From Burkholderiaceae bacterium (GTDB lineage Bacteria; Pseudomonadota; Gammaproteobacteria; Burkholderiales; Burkholderiaceae), in the NCBI GenBank assembly GCA_947455485.1, contig CANGNV010000016.1, positions 1 to 54,198 of the forward strand: DNA of 54,198 bases, read 5' to 3'. Each line of letters starts with the position of its first letter. The stretch's first letter is position 1. Below, piece by piece: positions 1 to 9,742 of this stretch. The notes beneath the pieces were generated by a model. It made no database searches. It was not told the origin of the DNA and saw only the letters and a program-made list of their open reading frames with translations. The translations under genes and the position numbers were made by a program.

Positions 1-3000
1 AGCAGCGGCAGTTGAAGTTGTAACCGCCGTGGCGCAACCTAAGCAAGAGTCATCTAAAAGGATGTAGCCAGGAACGGTAATGGCTGGTACGGAGATGATG
101 GCGCCATTGGTCTTGACTAGGTAGTTGATGGCGGAGGTGGAGGTGCCGGCAGCAACAGTAACTACACCTGTAGCAATCTTAGATGTCTTATCACCTGAAG
201 TCGTATCGTAAATAATATTGGCGATAGCACCGCTAGTATTAATTGCTAAATTTATCGCCCCGCTTTGGTCAATATCATTATTTGATATGAAGCTAATGTT
301 GGTGCCATTACGCCCTGTAATAGTTCCCGTTTGATAGATACCACCAGCAGCACCCGGAATACCTATGACGTTACCGGTCGTCGTAATGCTACCGCCTACT
401 GCAGTGCTATTGATTGTGAATCCGCCAATTTGCAATACCCATACAGGCGCCAGCGTTGTAGTACCAGTAATAGTGATGTTGTTAGCGGTGATGATTGAGG
501 CAACACTGTTATAAACTGCGCGGCCATCTGTTGCGCCGCCATTAAGAATGACATTGCCTGCTGTTGATGTCAGTATGACGGAGTAGTCAATACCCGTATT
601 TGAGGTGGCGCCAGTGACACCATTCACCGTAATGTTGCCACTTGCATATATTGCTGCATTAATAGTTACGCCAACCGATGCAGTAGCCAGACTACCTAGA
701 TTGGCTGTTGTAGTGTTAATAAAACCACTTAATGGAGTACAAGAGACTCCAGTACAACCATAGGTGTTATCTAACATCACATAGCCGGGCAATACCAAAG
801 TGCTTGTACCAATTGCAGCGGGATTGATGGCGGCACCTGCCGTTTTGATGATGTAGTTAATCGCTGAAGTAGAGCCCGCAGGAATACTTAATGCTCCAGC
901 AATAACACTAGAAGCCTTATTTCCTGTGGTGACATCGTAGGTAATGTTGGCAGCTGTACCGCTAGTGTTAGCAACTAGCGTAATACCCCCAAGCTGCTGA
1001 ATATTGTTATTGGAAATAAAGCTGATGTTGGAGCCGCTAGCGCCAGTAATTGTGCCGGTTTGGTAAATACCGCCAAGAGCTCCTGGGGTGGCGATGTAAT
1101 TACCAGTTACGGTGATATTGCCGCCGATAGAACCGCTATTAATAGTCAGCGCACCAATTTGAGAAATCCAAGCTGGGGCTCCAGATGAAGTACCCAGAAT
1201 CGTAATGTTGTTCGCGGTAATGAGCGAGGCCACACTGTTATAAACGCCACGGACTGTTGTTGTCCCGCCATTGAGGGTAACGTTTCCAGCTGTTGAATAC
1301 ATTACAGCTGAGTAGTCAATAGCGTTGCTGGTACTCACTGCATTTACGGTGATATTGCCACTAGCGTAAATCACATTGTTAATAGTTACACCTACCGACG
1401 TTGTCGCTAAACTGGCTAAGTTAGCAGTCGTAGTGTTGATAAAACCAGAAACTGGAGTACATCCAGATCCCGCGCATCCGTAGGTGTTGTCAAACAATAC
1501 ATATCCCGGCAACAATAGAGTGGTACTAGAGCCAATTGCGGCAGGATTGATGGCTGCACCTGCCGTTTTGATGATGTAGTTAATAGCAGATGTAGATCCT
1601 GCCGGAATGGTAAGGGCCCCTGCAATGACACTTGAGGTATTTTTGCCAGTCGTGACATCGTAAGTAATGTTGGCAGCTGTACCGCTAGTGTTGGCTACTA
1701 GCGTGATGGCCCCAAGCTGCTGAATATTATTATTGGAGATAAAGCTGATGTTGGAGCCACTAGCGCCAGTAATAGTGCCAGTTTGATAAATACCCCCAAG
1801 TGCTCCTGGGGTACCAATGTAATTACCTGTCACAGAAATACTGCCGCCGATAGATGCACTGTTAATCGTCAACGTACCAATTTGTGAAATCCAAGCTGGG
1901 GCTCCGGAGGAGGTTCCAAAAATCGTAATGTTATTAGCAGTGATGCTTGAGGCCACACTGTTATAAACGCCACGCACAGTAGTTGTGCCACCACTCAGAA
2001 CGACGTTACCGCCAGTTGAGGTGATCGCCACAGAGTAATCAATAGCGTTATTCGTGCTAACTGCATTAACGGTGATATTGCCACTCGCATAAATAGCGGA
2101 GTTGATTGTTGCTCCAGCAGATGCTGTGGCAAGAGATGCCAAATTGGCAGTAGTGGTATTGATAAATCCGGTTGCTGGCGTGCACCCTACTCCAGAACAT
2201 CCATAGGTGTTATCAAGCAGGACATACCCTGGCAATACCAGAGTGCTTGTGCCAATTGCAGCCGGGTTAATGGCGGCACCGGCAGTTTTAATAATGTAAT
2301 TGATTGGTGAGCTATTTGTACCTGCCGCAATCGTCAGAACGCCAGCGATCACACTAGAGTCCTTAGTGCCACTGGTTGTGTTGTAAGTCACACTCACCGC
2401 AGTAGAAGCAGTATTAGCCACCAAGGAAATTGCACCGCCTTGGTTGATCTTACCGTTAGTAATAAAGCTGATATTTGAACCGGCTGCATTATCGGTGATA
2501 TTGCCTAACTGATAAATACCAGTATCGGTATTCGTGACAACGGTACCAGTTACGTTGAGGTTTGTTCCTCCGGCAACAATGGTTAAAGTATTAAGATATA
2601 CGGCATAGGTACCACCGACTTCAGAGCCAATAATCGTGATGGACTTGGCGCTAATCGAGTTATTCGGGCCTAGCTCAACACCATTACCCGTTGTAGTTGA
2701 GGTTCCGGTAATGTTGACTGCCCCACTATTAGCAATAATTGGACTGATTCCCCAAGCGCTGCCATATAAGTTGCCGACAGCAATACCAGTTGTTGTTAAG
2801 CCATTGATATTGATATTGCCACTAGTAGCAGTTAAACCTCCAGCCAAAGCTACAGACCCACCACCACCGGTAGTACCTCCTGCATTAACACCATTAATGG
2901 TGATCGCTGTACCGCTGAGATTGGCGTTCACCAAAACACCATATCCACCAGTGGTGGCCAGAGTATTCCAACCAACTGTTGCGGTATTGATATAACCTGT

Positions 3001-6000
3001 TGCAGGCGCACATCCAGAGCCCGAGCAACCATACGTATTATCTAAAGTGATGGCTCCCGGCACGGTCACGGCACTAGCGATATTGATTGCCGCTCCAGAA
3101 GCAAGTACTGAGTAATTAATGTTTGATAAGGATCCAGCTGTTACTGTTAATTGGCCAGTGGTAATAGAAGAAAGCTTATTACCCGCTGTTACATCGTAAG
3201 AAACGTTAGATGAGTTGGCGCTGGTATTTGCCGCCAATGTAATTGCGCCGTTCTGACTAATATTGTTATTCGAAATAAAGCTAATATTGGAGCCACTAGC
3301 CCCGGAAATGTTGCCGATCTGATAGATACCTCCTGCTGCACCAGGGATGCCAATGACATTGCCAGTCACAGTAAGGCTGCCACCAACAGCGGCGCTGTTA
3401 ATCGTAAATGCCGCAATTTGGTTTACCCAACTCACTGAAGCAGAAGTCGCTGTGCCGTTAAGCGTTATGTTGTTACCAGTGATTACGTTACCAGCCACAA
3501 CATATATACCAATGGTGCTAACCGTCGCGCCATTCATAACAACGTTGCCATTGGTCGAGGTGATATTTACGGATGTATCAATACCGCGGTTGGTATTGCT
3601 AGCCCCATTAATGGTGATATTGCCTGTTGTATAGATTAAGGCATTAATAGTTGCACCTATAGATGCTGTCGCAAGCGTCGTTAAGTTAGGTGTAGTGGCG
3701 TTAATAAAGCCAGTTACCGGAGTACATCCAGATCCAGAGCAACCAAAAGTGTTATCGATTACAAGATAGCCAGGTAAATTAACCGCACTCGTTCCAATCG
3801 CACCAGGATTAAGACTAGCCCCTGCAGATTTTTCAATAAAATTAATTGCAGAGGTAGATGTACTAGCTGCAATCGTTAGTACGCCACTAACGATTGAGGA
3901 TGTCTTGTCACCTGTCGTCGTATCAAAAGTAATATTAGCAGCGTTACCGCTAGTATTAGCCGCCAAAATCAGAGCGCCACTCTGGCTAATATCATTATTT
4001 GAAATGAAGCTGATATTTGAGCCGCTAGCTCCAGTGATATTACCGATTTGATAAATACCGCCATTAGCCCCAGGAATTCCGATCACGTTTCCAGTTACAA
4101 CTATATTGCCGCCTACTGAGGTGCTATTAATTTTGAGTGCGCCAATTTGTGTCACCCAACTAGGGGCAGCACTCGAAGTACCATTGATCATGATGTTGTT
4201 GGCCGTCACAATATTGGCTGCTGTTACATAGACGCCAATCGTTGCTACAGTTGAGCCATTAAGCGTAACGTCACCATTTTTTGAGGTAATGTCAGCCGAA
4301 GCATCAATTCCGCGGTTGGAATTACTAGCCCCGTTAATCGTAATGGCACCGTTTGCATAAATCACGCCATTAATTAAGACGCCAGACGATGCGCTTGCCT
4401 GAGCAACCAAATTGTTTGCGGTTGCACTGATATAGCCCGTAACAGGAGTGCATCCAGATCCCGTACAGCCATATGTATTGTCAATTAATACATAGCCAGG
4501 CAATGCAACCGAACTAGACCCGATTGCACCCGGATTAATTGCAGATCCAACAGACTTCGCAATGTAATTAATTGCCGAGGAATTAATTCCAGAACCAATT
4601 GTTACTACGCCGCCCGTGATGTTCGAGCCCTTAGTACCTGTAGTAGTGTTGTAAGTGATATTCGCAGCATTAGCTGTTGTATTGGCGAGCAGGTTAATAG
4701 CGCCAACCTGATTAATAATATTGTTCGAGATAAAGGTAATGTTTGTACCAACGGCTGCTGTGATCGTTCCAGCCTGATAAATACCATTACTGGAGTCTGG
4801 CAGGTTAATTACATTGCCTGTCAAAGAAATGCTACCGCCAATTGAAGCGCTATTAATAGTTAGTGCACCTAGATAGACAACCCATGCTGGTGCAGCCGTA
4901 GAGGTTCCGTTAACAATAATATTATTAGCAGTAATTGCTGAGGTACCAGCATAGACACCGTAGTTATTTGTTGTAGAGCCAGTCAGTGTGACATTGCCTG
5001 TATTGGCGATGATCGCCCCACCATAGTTAATTCCTGTTGATCCAATACTCACACCATTAATCACGATGTTGCCAGTTGTGGAAGTAATTCCGGCTAAGGT
5101 ATATACGCCCTGCGCAGCACTACTGACACCATTGATGGTGATGTCATTTTTTGCATATAGAGCATTGCTGGTGGATATTGTGATGCCCGCTGAAGCGGAG
5201 GCAAGAGTGGATGCATTGCTGGAGGTGATATAACCCGATGCTCTTGCGCCAGATGTAGATCCATACGTGTTATCAAGAACTATGTACCCCGGTAGCACCA
5301 CCGAACCCTGACCAATAATGTTTGGATTAATTGCAGAACCAGCAGACTTGGCGATATAGTTAATTGCAGAAGTGCTTGTAGCCGTACCGATCGTTAGCGC
5401 GCCGGAAGTTATGTTCGAACCCTTGGTTCCGCTAGTGGTGTCGTAGACAATGTTAGTAGCGTTACCACTAGTATTGGCCACTAAACTAATTGCGCCAACC
5501 TGATTAATGATGTTGTTTGATGTAAATGTAATGTTAGTACCACTTACACCGGTAATCGCCCCTGCCTGATAAATACCATTACTAGAATCCGGAAGATTCA
5601 CTACATTACCTGTCACGGTAATAGTGCCACCTGTGGCAGCGCTATTAATCGTTAGCGCACCTAAATAGACAACCCAGGTTGGAGCAGCCGATGATGCGCC
5701 ACTGATAACAATGTTATTTGCCGCGATTGAAGCAGTCCCAGCATAAATACCGTAATTACTTGATGTTGTTCCGGTCAGGCTTACTGTATTGGCGCTGGAG
5801 CTAAGCGCTGCCGAGTAATTAATACCCTGCGACCCATAAGAAATTCCGTTAACAGTAATTCCACTAGCAGCACTTAATGCAGCAGATATCGTTACCCCGG
5901 CAGAAGTGGTTGCAAGCGTTGAAAAATTACTAGTAGTGATAAAGCCAGTTGTAGGAGTGCACCCTGCTCCGCTACATCCAAAGGTGTTATCAAGGCTTAC

Positions 6001-8877
6001 CGAGCCCTTTAAATTAATAATGCCCGTACTTGAAATTGCACCACCAGCAGATAAGACCTCCAGGCTAACCTTTGATCCAGCACCTGAAGAGTTATCAGTC
6101 ATTGCAATCAAAGTGATCGCCTGCTTAGAGCCGCTAACGTTACTCAGCGTCAGGGTTGGCGTTAATCCTGCAGTAGCTACATTAAATACTAAGGGAGTAC
6201 TTTGTGTAATTGTTCCGGAAACAGCGATTGAAACGCTTGTCCCGCTATTAATTGCAGCCTGAATATCTGCGACACTGAAATTTGATGTGCTTGCTTGACC
6301 TTGAGCTGCTGCTAAATTTCCACCAGTTGAGGCGGTGGAGCTAATTGTTACGTTCGTCGGGTCAATTAACCACATTCCACCTCTACCCGCATTAATACTT
6401 CCCAGCAAATTGATAGTATTAGCTGAGGTTTCAATCAATCCGCCATTAGCAGAATTATTGGTGGCATATGCGCTCAGGGTGGATTGGGCATCAATGCTCG
6501 TATAAATAGAAAACGGCAATGTGCCATTTTGAGCATCATTGCCGATCAGAATTGCGCCACCTCGGATTAAACCATTTGCTTGAACAACTGAATTTGCCAG
6601 AATGGTTTGATCAAAAGCTGAAATTCCAATGCTTCCGCCACGACCACTTGAGCCGTTAGTCTGAATTACGCTAGTTTGAATATTGAAGTCGCCTTGATTG
6701 GCGATGAGAGTGATGGCGCCGCCATCAGTAGTACCGTTTGCTTGCACAAGCACTTGGTTAAAGTACAAATCATTTGCTGCAGTAACAGCAATTGTGCCTC
6801 CTCTTCCATTACCGCCATTGGCCTGCACAGTAGCACTACCCCATGAAGAGTCATTAGCTGCAATCGTAATCAGGCCGCCTTCATCGCCATTTGCTTCAAT
6901 GAGAGCGCTTTGATTGAGGTTGATGGTGTTGGCACTGAGAGTGATGCCACCCGCTTTAACTCCTACCGCATTGGCAGACAAGCGACCCGAGATATAAATA
7001 GCCTGGGCCAATAAAGCAATCACATTACCTAAAGAGCCTTGATTATTTCCCAGGAGGTAGTTCGTTGTTTGGATAGCGCCAGCACTATAAATTGTCTGAG
7101 CCTGGACAGTTACCTTAGAAGCATTAATTGAGCTACCTACATTTAAGTAAGCAATCGAGGAGTTGATGATCACATCCAAGTTCTGACCGCTAATATTGGC
7201 ATTCAGGGTAAACATGCCGGACGCAGACAGAGTCAAGCTAGTTAGATTAGTCCCGCTCTTCAGAATATCGGCCCCGCTAGCTATCGTCAGATTGCCACTA
7301 CCGTTTTGAGTGCAGCCACCCATGCTTGGGCAGGCAGTGGTATTGGCATTTACTTCAATAATGACGTTGCTATAGGAGAGTGCTGCAGAGATGATGCTGG
7401 CTGCAGCGGTATCAATTGTTAAATCAATCGGGTCCAAGAGCCACGTACCAGACTTGCCATTAGCAGCGCTGGTATTAATTTGAGCTGTTGATGCAAGGCT
7501 AACCTGTCCTTTAGAGCTGGTTTCGATAAAGCCGCCATTGCCAAACGAGGTGCCGCCCATGGATCTAAGGACGCCTGCCACTACGGTCTTCACTTCGGAC
7601 CAAATTGCAATAGACCCACCGTTACCAGACTGGGTAGCTGACGTGTCAATCAGAGCACCCTGCTCTACAGTGACCGTCTTGGCCATTTGCTTGCTATTAG
7701 ATGCTGCCTGGGCATTTGCCTTAATAGCAACTTCGGCCTGAAGATTGGTTTGAGCGCTTGGAGTTTTTGCATTCGCCTGCAAACCGCCAGTTACTTTGGT
7801 ACTTGCCAGGCCGATATTGACCTGGCCGCCACCTTGAGCACCAGTAGCAGTGGTTTTGGAGTTTTGAGCAATGCTGATGTCATTGCCGACGATATTAATC
7901 TGGCCGCCCTGCCCATTTTGGCTATTCGCTGTGACCTTGCCTGCTTGGGTAACGGTATTGGCGACTAGTTCAATCACACCACCGTTATTAACAGCAGAGC
8001 TTGCAGAGATACGGCCTGTATTTTTAATGACACTGGCCATCAGTTGGTTGGCTGATCCTGCCGCAATCACTACCAAACCGCCGTTAACCTCTACAACTCG
8101 CTTGTTTTCAATCAAACCTTTATAAGTGGCGACGTCCACCTTCAGGCTCATAAGGGAATTGCCCTTGAAATCGAGGGTAATCTGCTCACCAGATCCCAAG
8201 GCAACAGTTCCAGCCCCTTTTTTCGCGATGAGGTAACCATCGTTACGAACTTCTGGGGCTAGCAATGCAATGTAACCACCATCGACATTGGTTTTAATTT
8301 TGCCTTCGTTGATAACGGCACCAGTACCGTTACCTTTGTAAGTGGACTTACCTTCCATGAAATCTTTATTCGCAATATCCATGGTGGTGGCAACTACACC
8401 CGCTGCGTTCACTTGCGAACCTTTTGCAAAAGTTACACCGTTTTCATTTACGAACACAACTTGGCCATTTGCTTTGACTGAACCTTCAATTACAGATGCA
8501 TTTCCACCAGTAACGCGATTCAGAGTTACTGCACTTGCGTTTGGTTGATTGAAATTGACCTGGGCATTTTTGCCGACATTAAAGCTGTCCCAATTGATCA
8601 CTGCACGTTGTGAACTTTGGTTCACATTCAGGGTGGCAGAAGTTGCCGTTTGCGACTGAGAAATAGATGCATTACCGGCGACAACTTGACCGTTGCTAGG
8701 AAGTGCAATTTTTGGCAAGAGAGGTACTGCAGGATTTGCAAATGCGCTTGCTGATGCAACACATGCGCCCACGAACAATGCGTGCGAAATTTTGCCTGCG
8801 AAATTAACTCTCGCAAAACAATTTTTCAACGATGTTTTCAGAGAAAGGAGCGACCTTTTCTGATGGGCTTTTTTCAA
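1..8877 (-). CDS. Giant TpsA-type filamentous haemagglutinin-like exoprotein (partial, runs off left edge)
   Basis: A minus-strand frame is open from a stop at 8929-8931 to base 1, so at least 2959 codons; the C-terminus lies outside the window. I found no ATG near the beginning. The best start is TTG at 8877, which gives a basic N-terminus (MKKAHQKRSLLSLK), a hydrophobic signal segment and an ASAFA cleavage-like site. Next comes the haemagglutination/TPS domain (about residues 60-300) with the family motifs VNFNQPN, LNRVTG and VNENGVTF. It is clearly homologous to the shorter exoprotein ending at 39573. From about residue 960 the protein is a tandem array of beta-helix-like repeats of about 240 residues. 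By family knowledge it is exported by Sec, then threaded through a TpsB pore; the likely partner is encoded at 11281-13062. Probable role is adhesion or aggregation (inference). TpsA assignment is firm; start codon and function are not. Confidence 0.88.
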   Translation of the reverse strand, partial: MKKAHQKRSLLSLKTSLKNCFARVNFAGKISHALFVGACVASASAFANPAVPLLPKIALPSNGQVVAGNASISQSQTATSATLNVNQSSQRAVINWDSFNVGKNAQVNFNQPNASAVTLNRVTGGNASVIEGSVKANGQVVFVNENGVTFAKGSQVNAAGVVATTMDIANKDFMEGKSTYKGNGTGAVINEGKIKTNVDGGYIALLAPEVRNDGYLIAKKGAGTVALGSGEQITLDFKGNSLMSLKVDVATYKGLIENKRVVEVNGGLVVIAAGSANQLMASVIKNTGRISASSAVNNGGVIELVANTVTQAGKVTANSQNGQGGQINIVGNDISIAQNSKTTATGAQGGGQVNIGLASTKVTGGLQANAKTPSAQTNLQAEVAIKANAQAASNSKQMAKTVTVEQGALIDTSATQSGNGGSIAIWSEVKTVVAGVLRSMGGTSFGNGGFIETSSKGQVSLASTAQINTSAANGKSGTWLLDPIDLTIDTAAASIISAALSYSNVIIEVNANTTACPSMGGCTQNGSGNLTIASGADILKSGTNLTSLTLSASGMFTLNANISGQNLDVIINSSIAYLNVGSSINASKVTVQAQTIYSAGAIQTTNYLLGNNQGSLGNVIALLAQAIYISGRLSANAVGVKAGGITLSANTINLNQSALIEANGDEGGLITIAANDSSWGSATVQANGGNGRGGTIAVTAANDLYFNQVLVQANGTTDGGAITLIANQGDFNIQTSVIQTNGSSGRGGSIGISAFDQTILANSVVQANGLIRGGAILIGNDAQNGTLPFSIYTSIDAQSTLSAYATNNSANGGLIETSANTINLLGSINAGRGGMWLIDPTNVTISSTASTGGNLAAAQGQASTSNFSVADIQAAINSGTSVSIAVSGTITQSTPLVFNVATAGLTPTLTLSNVSGSKQAITLIAMTDNSSGAGSKVSLEVLSAGGAISSTGIINLKGSVSLDNTFGCSGAGCTPTTGFITTSNFSTLATTSAGVTISAALSAASGITVNGISYGSQGINYSAALSSSANTVSLTGTTSSNYGIYAGTASIAANNIVISGASSAAPTWVVYLGALTINSAATGGTITVTGNVVNLPDSSNGIYQAGAITGVSGTNITFTSNNIINQVGAISLVANTSGNATNIVYDTTSGTKGSNITSGALTIGTATSTSAINYIAKSAGSAINPNIIGQGSVVLPGYIVLDNTYGSTSGARASGYITSSNASTLASASAGITISTSNALYAKNDITINGVSSAAQGVYTLAGITSTTGNIVINGVSIGSTGINYGGAIIANTGNVTLTGSTTNNYGVYAGTSAITANNIIVNGTSTAAPAWVVYLGALTINSASIGGSISLTGNVINLPDSSNGIYQAGTITAAVGTNITFISNNIINQVGAINLLANTTANAANITYNTTTGTKGSNITGGVVTIGSGINSSAINYIAKSVGSAINPGAIGSSSVALPGYVLIDNTYGCTGSGCTPVTGYISATANNLVAQASASSGVLINGVIYANGAITINGASNSNRGIDASADITSKNGDVTLNGSTVATIGVYVTAANIVTANNIMINGTSSAAPSWVTQIGALKINSTSVGGNIVVTGNVIGIPGANGGIYQIGNITGASGSNISFISNNDISQSGALILAANTSGNAANITFDTTTGDKTSSIVSGVLTIAASTSTSAINFIEKSAGASLNPGAIGTSAVNLPGYLVIDNTFGCSGSGCTPVTGFINATTPNLTTLATASIGATINALIYTTGNITINGASNTNRGIDTSVNITSTNGNVVMNGATVSTIGIYVVAGNVITGNNITLNGTATSASVSWVNQIAAFTINSAAVGGSLTVTGNVIGIPGAAGGIYQIGNISGASGSNISFISNNNISQNGAITLAANTSANSSNVSYDVTAGNKLSSITTGQLTVTAGSLSNINYSVLASGAAINIASAVTVPGAITLDNTYGCSGSGCAPATGYINTATVGWNTLATTGGYGVLVNANLSGTAITINGVNAGGTTGGGGSVALAGGLTATSGNININGLTTTGIAVGNLYGSAWGISPIIANSGAVNITGTSTTTGNGVELGPNNSISAKSITIIGSEVGGTYAVYLNTLTIVAGGTNLNVTGTVVTNTDTGIYQLGNITDNAAGSNISFITNGKINQGGAISLVANTASTAVSVTYNTTSGTKDSSVIAGVLTIAAGTNSSPINYIIKTAGAAINPAAIGTSTLVLPGYVLLDNTYGCSGVGCTPATGFINTTTANLASLATASAGATINSAIYASGNITVNAVSTNNAIDYSVAITSTGGNVVLSGGTTTVRGVYNSVASSITANNITIFGTSSGAPAWISQIGTLTINSASIGGSISVTGNYIGTPGALGGIYQTGTITGASGSNISFISNNNIQQLGAITLVANTSGTAANITYDVTTGKNTSSVIAGALTIPAGSTSAINYIIKTAGAAINPAAIGSSTTLLLPGYVLFDNTYGCAGSGCTPVSGFINTTTANLASLATTSVGVTINNVIYASGNITVNAVSTSNAIDYSAVMYSTAGNVTLNGGTTTVRGVYNSVASLITANNITILGTSSGAPAWISQIGALTINSGSIGGNITVTGNYIATPGALGGIYQTGTITGASGSNISFISNNNIQQLGGITLVANTSGTAANITYDVTTGNKASSVIAGALSIPAGSTSAINYIIKTAGAAINPAAIGTSTLVLPGYVMLDNTYGCTGVSCTPLSGFINTTTANLGSLATASVGVTINAAIYASGNITVNGVTGATSNTGIDYSVILTSTAGNVILNGGATDGRAVYNSVASIITANNITITGTTTLAPVWVLQIGGFTINSTAVGGSITTTGNVIGIPGAAGGIYQTGTITGRNGTNISFISNNDIDQSGAINLAINTSGAIANIIYDTTSGDKTSKIATGVVTVAAGTSTSAINYLVKTNGAIISVPAITVPGYILLDDSCLGCATAVTTSTAAA
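54..5994 (-). repeat. Tandem ~720-830 bp coding repeats with cysteine-pair signature
   Basis: Inside the giant exoprotein a landmark encoding (L)DNTYGC-x4-CTP recurs. The Asp codon of the landmark begins at 5991, 5274, 4482, 3756, 3042, 2214, 1491, 771 and 54. The spacings are 717, 792, 726, 714, 828, 723, 720 and 717 bases, all multiples of three (239-276 residues). Each unit also repeats the string GIYQxGxITG, an SNNxIxQxGA element and an INYI/K-A-A-INP element. Seven copies keep the C-x4-C pair (GCTGVSCTP, GCSGSGCTP and similar). The 5274 copy has lost both cysteines and the 54 copy is reduced to CLGC. Copies are diverged, not identical, so this is an old expansion. Array length outside the window is unknown. 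Confidence 0.9.
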
Positions 8878-9087
8878 TACAAACTCTAGGATTTTTTCCG
8901 GAAGCAGAATTTTCCCAAAGCCCTTTATCTATTGATATTAGCCCCTGGGATAACATGCTTAAACCCTTGTATTTAGGGCAAATTTTTACCCCCAAAAAGT
9001 GTCAGGAATACAAAAAACTGCAATATCTAAAAATTGGGCTTACTTAGGAAGATTTTTAGCGTTTTTGATCGATGCTAATTTGAGGTG

Positions 9088-9116
9088 GTTTTTGAGTGCT
9101 GATTTGACTCAAAAAC
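9088..9116 (-). promoter_or_regulatory. Perfect 10-bp inverted repeat between 196-aa gene and giant exoprotein gene
   Basis: The arms GTTTTTGAGT (9088-9097) and ACTCAAAAAC (9107-9116) are perfectly complementary around a 9-base loop. The repeat lies 16 bases past the stop of the 196-aa gene and about 210 bases before the exoprotein start. No T-run follows on the minus strand, so it is not a textbook terminator. It could be a processing hairpin or an operator for the exoprotein gene. Confidence 0.5.
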
Positions 9117-9131
9117 GAGCGCATAGATTAC

Positions 9132-9722
9132 TTAATGAATCGAAATATTTTGATTGGTTTTTATCTCTAGAGATTGCTCTTCATCAGGCGTATTTTTGAT
9201 TTGCAAAATGGCTTCGCCCCACCCTGCTTGCTGTCGTAATTGATCAAGCAATACGCACATTGCTTGGAGCAAATTTACAGCTAATTTGAGGTTCAAATTT
9301 GCACCTCCAGGAAGCATAAAATCCAGTGATAAAACATCATCAATTTCACCCTCATTTACATCTTCAATTTTTGCAATTTTTTCACCATTTTTTGTCAAGG
9401 CACAAGTCACATCCAAAACCAAAATAGGATCAAATCCAAGTGGAAAATTAAGACCGGTTTCATAGGCTTGAGATTGGGAATCTTCACTCTTTACTACCTC
9501 AAGAATGGCTACTTTTTCAAACTCATTCATCGCTTTCGCTGCGTCTGGTGAATGTGTTTGCTCTAACTTTTTTGCCAGCAAATGTGATGTTGCCGCAAGA
9601 ATAAATAGTGTCACACGACGCGTAAACCAGAAACGATATTCCTCTTGATTCTGTGTATTAAAGCGAAACAAAATGCGATCTTCATTCGCCAAATAGGAAG
9701 CATTAAATTGCCTGATACTCAT
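9132..9722 (-). CDS. Uncharacterised 196-aa protein in the tps locus
   Basis: I do not recognise the family. The ATG start at 9722 lies 20 bases after the stop of the IalB-like gene, so it is probably co-transcribed. There is no signal peptide. A hydrophobic stretch around residues 37-50 (VTLFILAATSHLLA) could be a buried helix. The middle part is acidic (DVNEGEIDDVLSLDF) and a second hydrophobic helix follows (LKLAVNLLQAMCVLL). The sequence looks like a soluble cytoplasmic protein. Its position between secreted-protein genes and the giant exoprotein gene suggests an accessory or regulatory role in exoprotein expression, but nothing in the sequence proves this. The coding call is supported by full-length openness and normal composition. 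Confidence 0.75.
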   Translation of the reverse strand: MSIRQFNASYLANEDRILFRFNTQNQEEYRFWFTRRVTLFILAATSHLLAKKLEQTHSPDAAKAMNEFEKVAILEVVKSEDSQSQAYETGLNFPLGFDPILVLDVTCALTKNGEKIAKIEDVNEGEIDDVLSLDFMLPGGANLNLKLAVNLLQAMCVLLDQLRQQAGWGEAILQIKNTPDEEQSLEIKTNQNISIH

Positions 9723-9742
9723 GTCTTATTTCAATCGTTTTC

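Noticed and set aside
2636..2995. Plus-strand frames over the giant exoprotein (also 3347-3634, 5906-6262, 6698-6913)
   Set aside because: Val/Leu/Pro-rich products are the complement of a Thr/Asn/Gly/Ala-rich repeat protein; the minus frame is open throughout and has real motifs.
54..5994. Periodic repeats at the left edge considered as a CRISPR array or satellite DNA
   Set aside because: The period is 714-828 bases, in frame, with diverged copies inside one long coding frame; CRISPR repeats are short and near-identical.
8804..8956. Short minus-strand frame with ATG at 8956 overlapping the exoprotein start, as a leader peptide
   Set aside because: No ribosome site or signal features; it overlaps the signal peptide coding in another frame and looks accidental.
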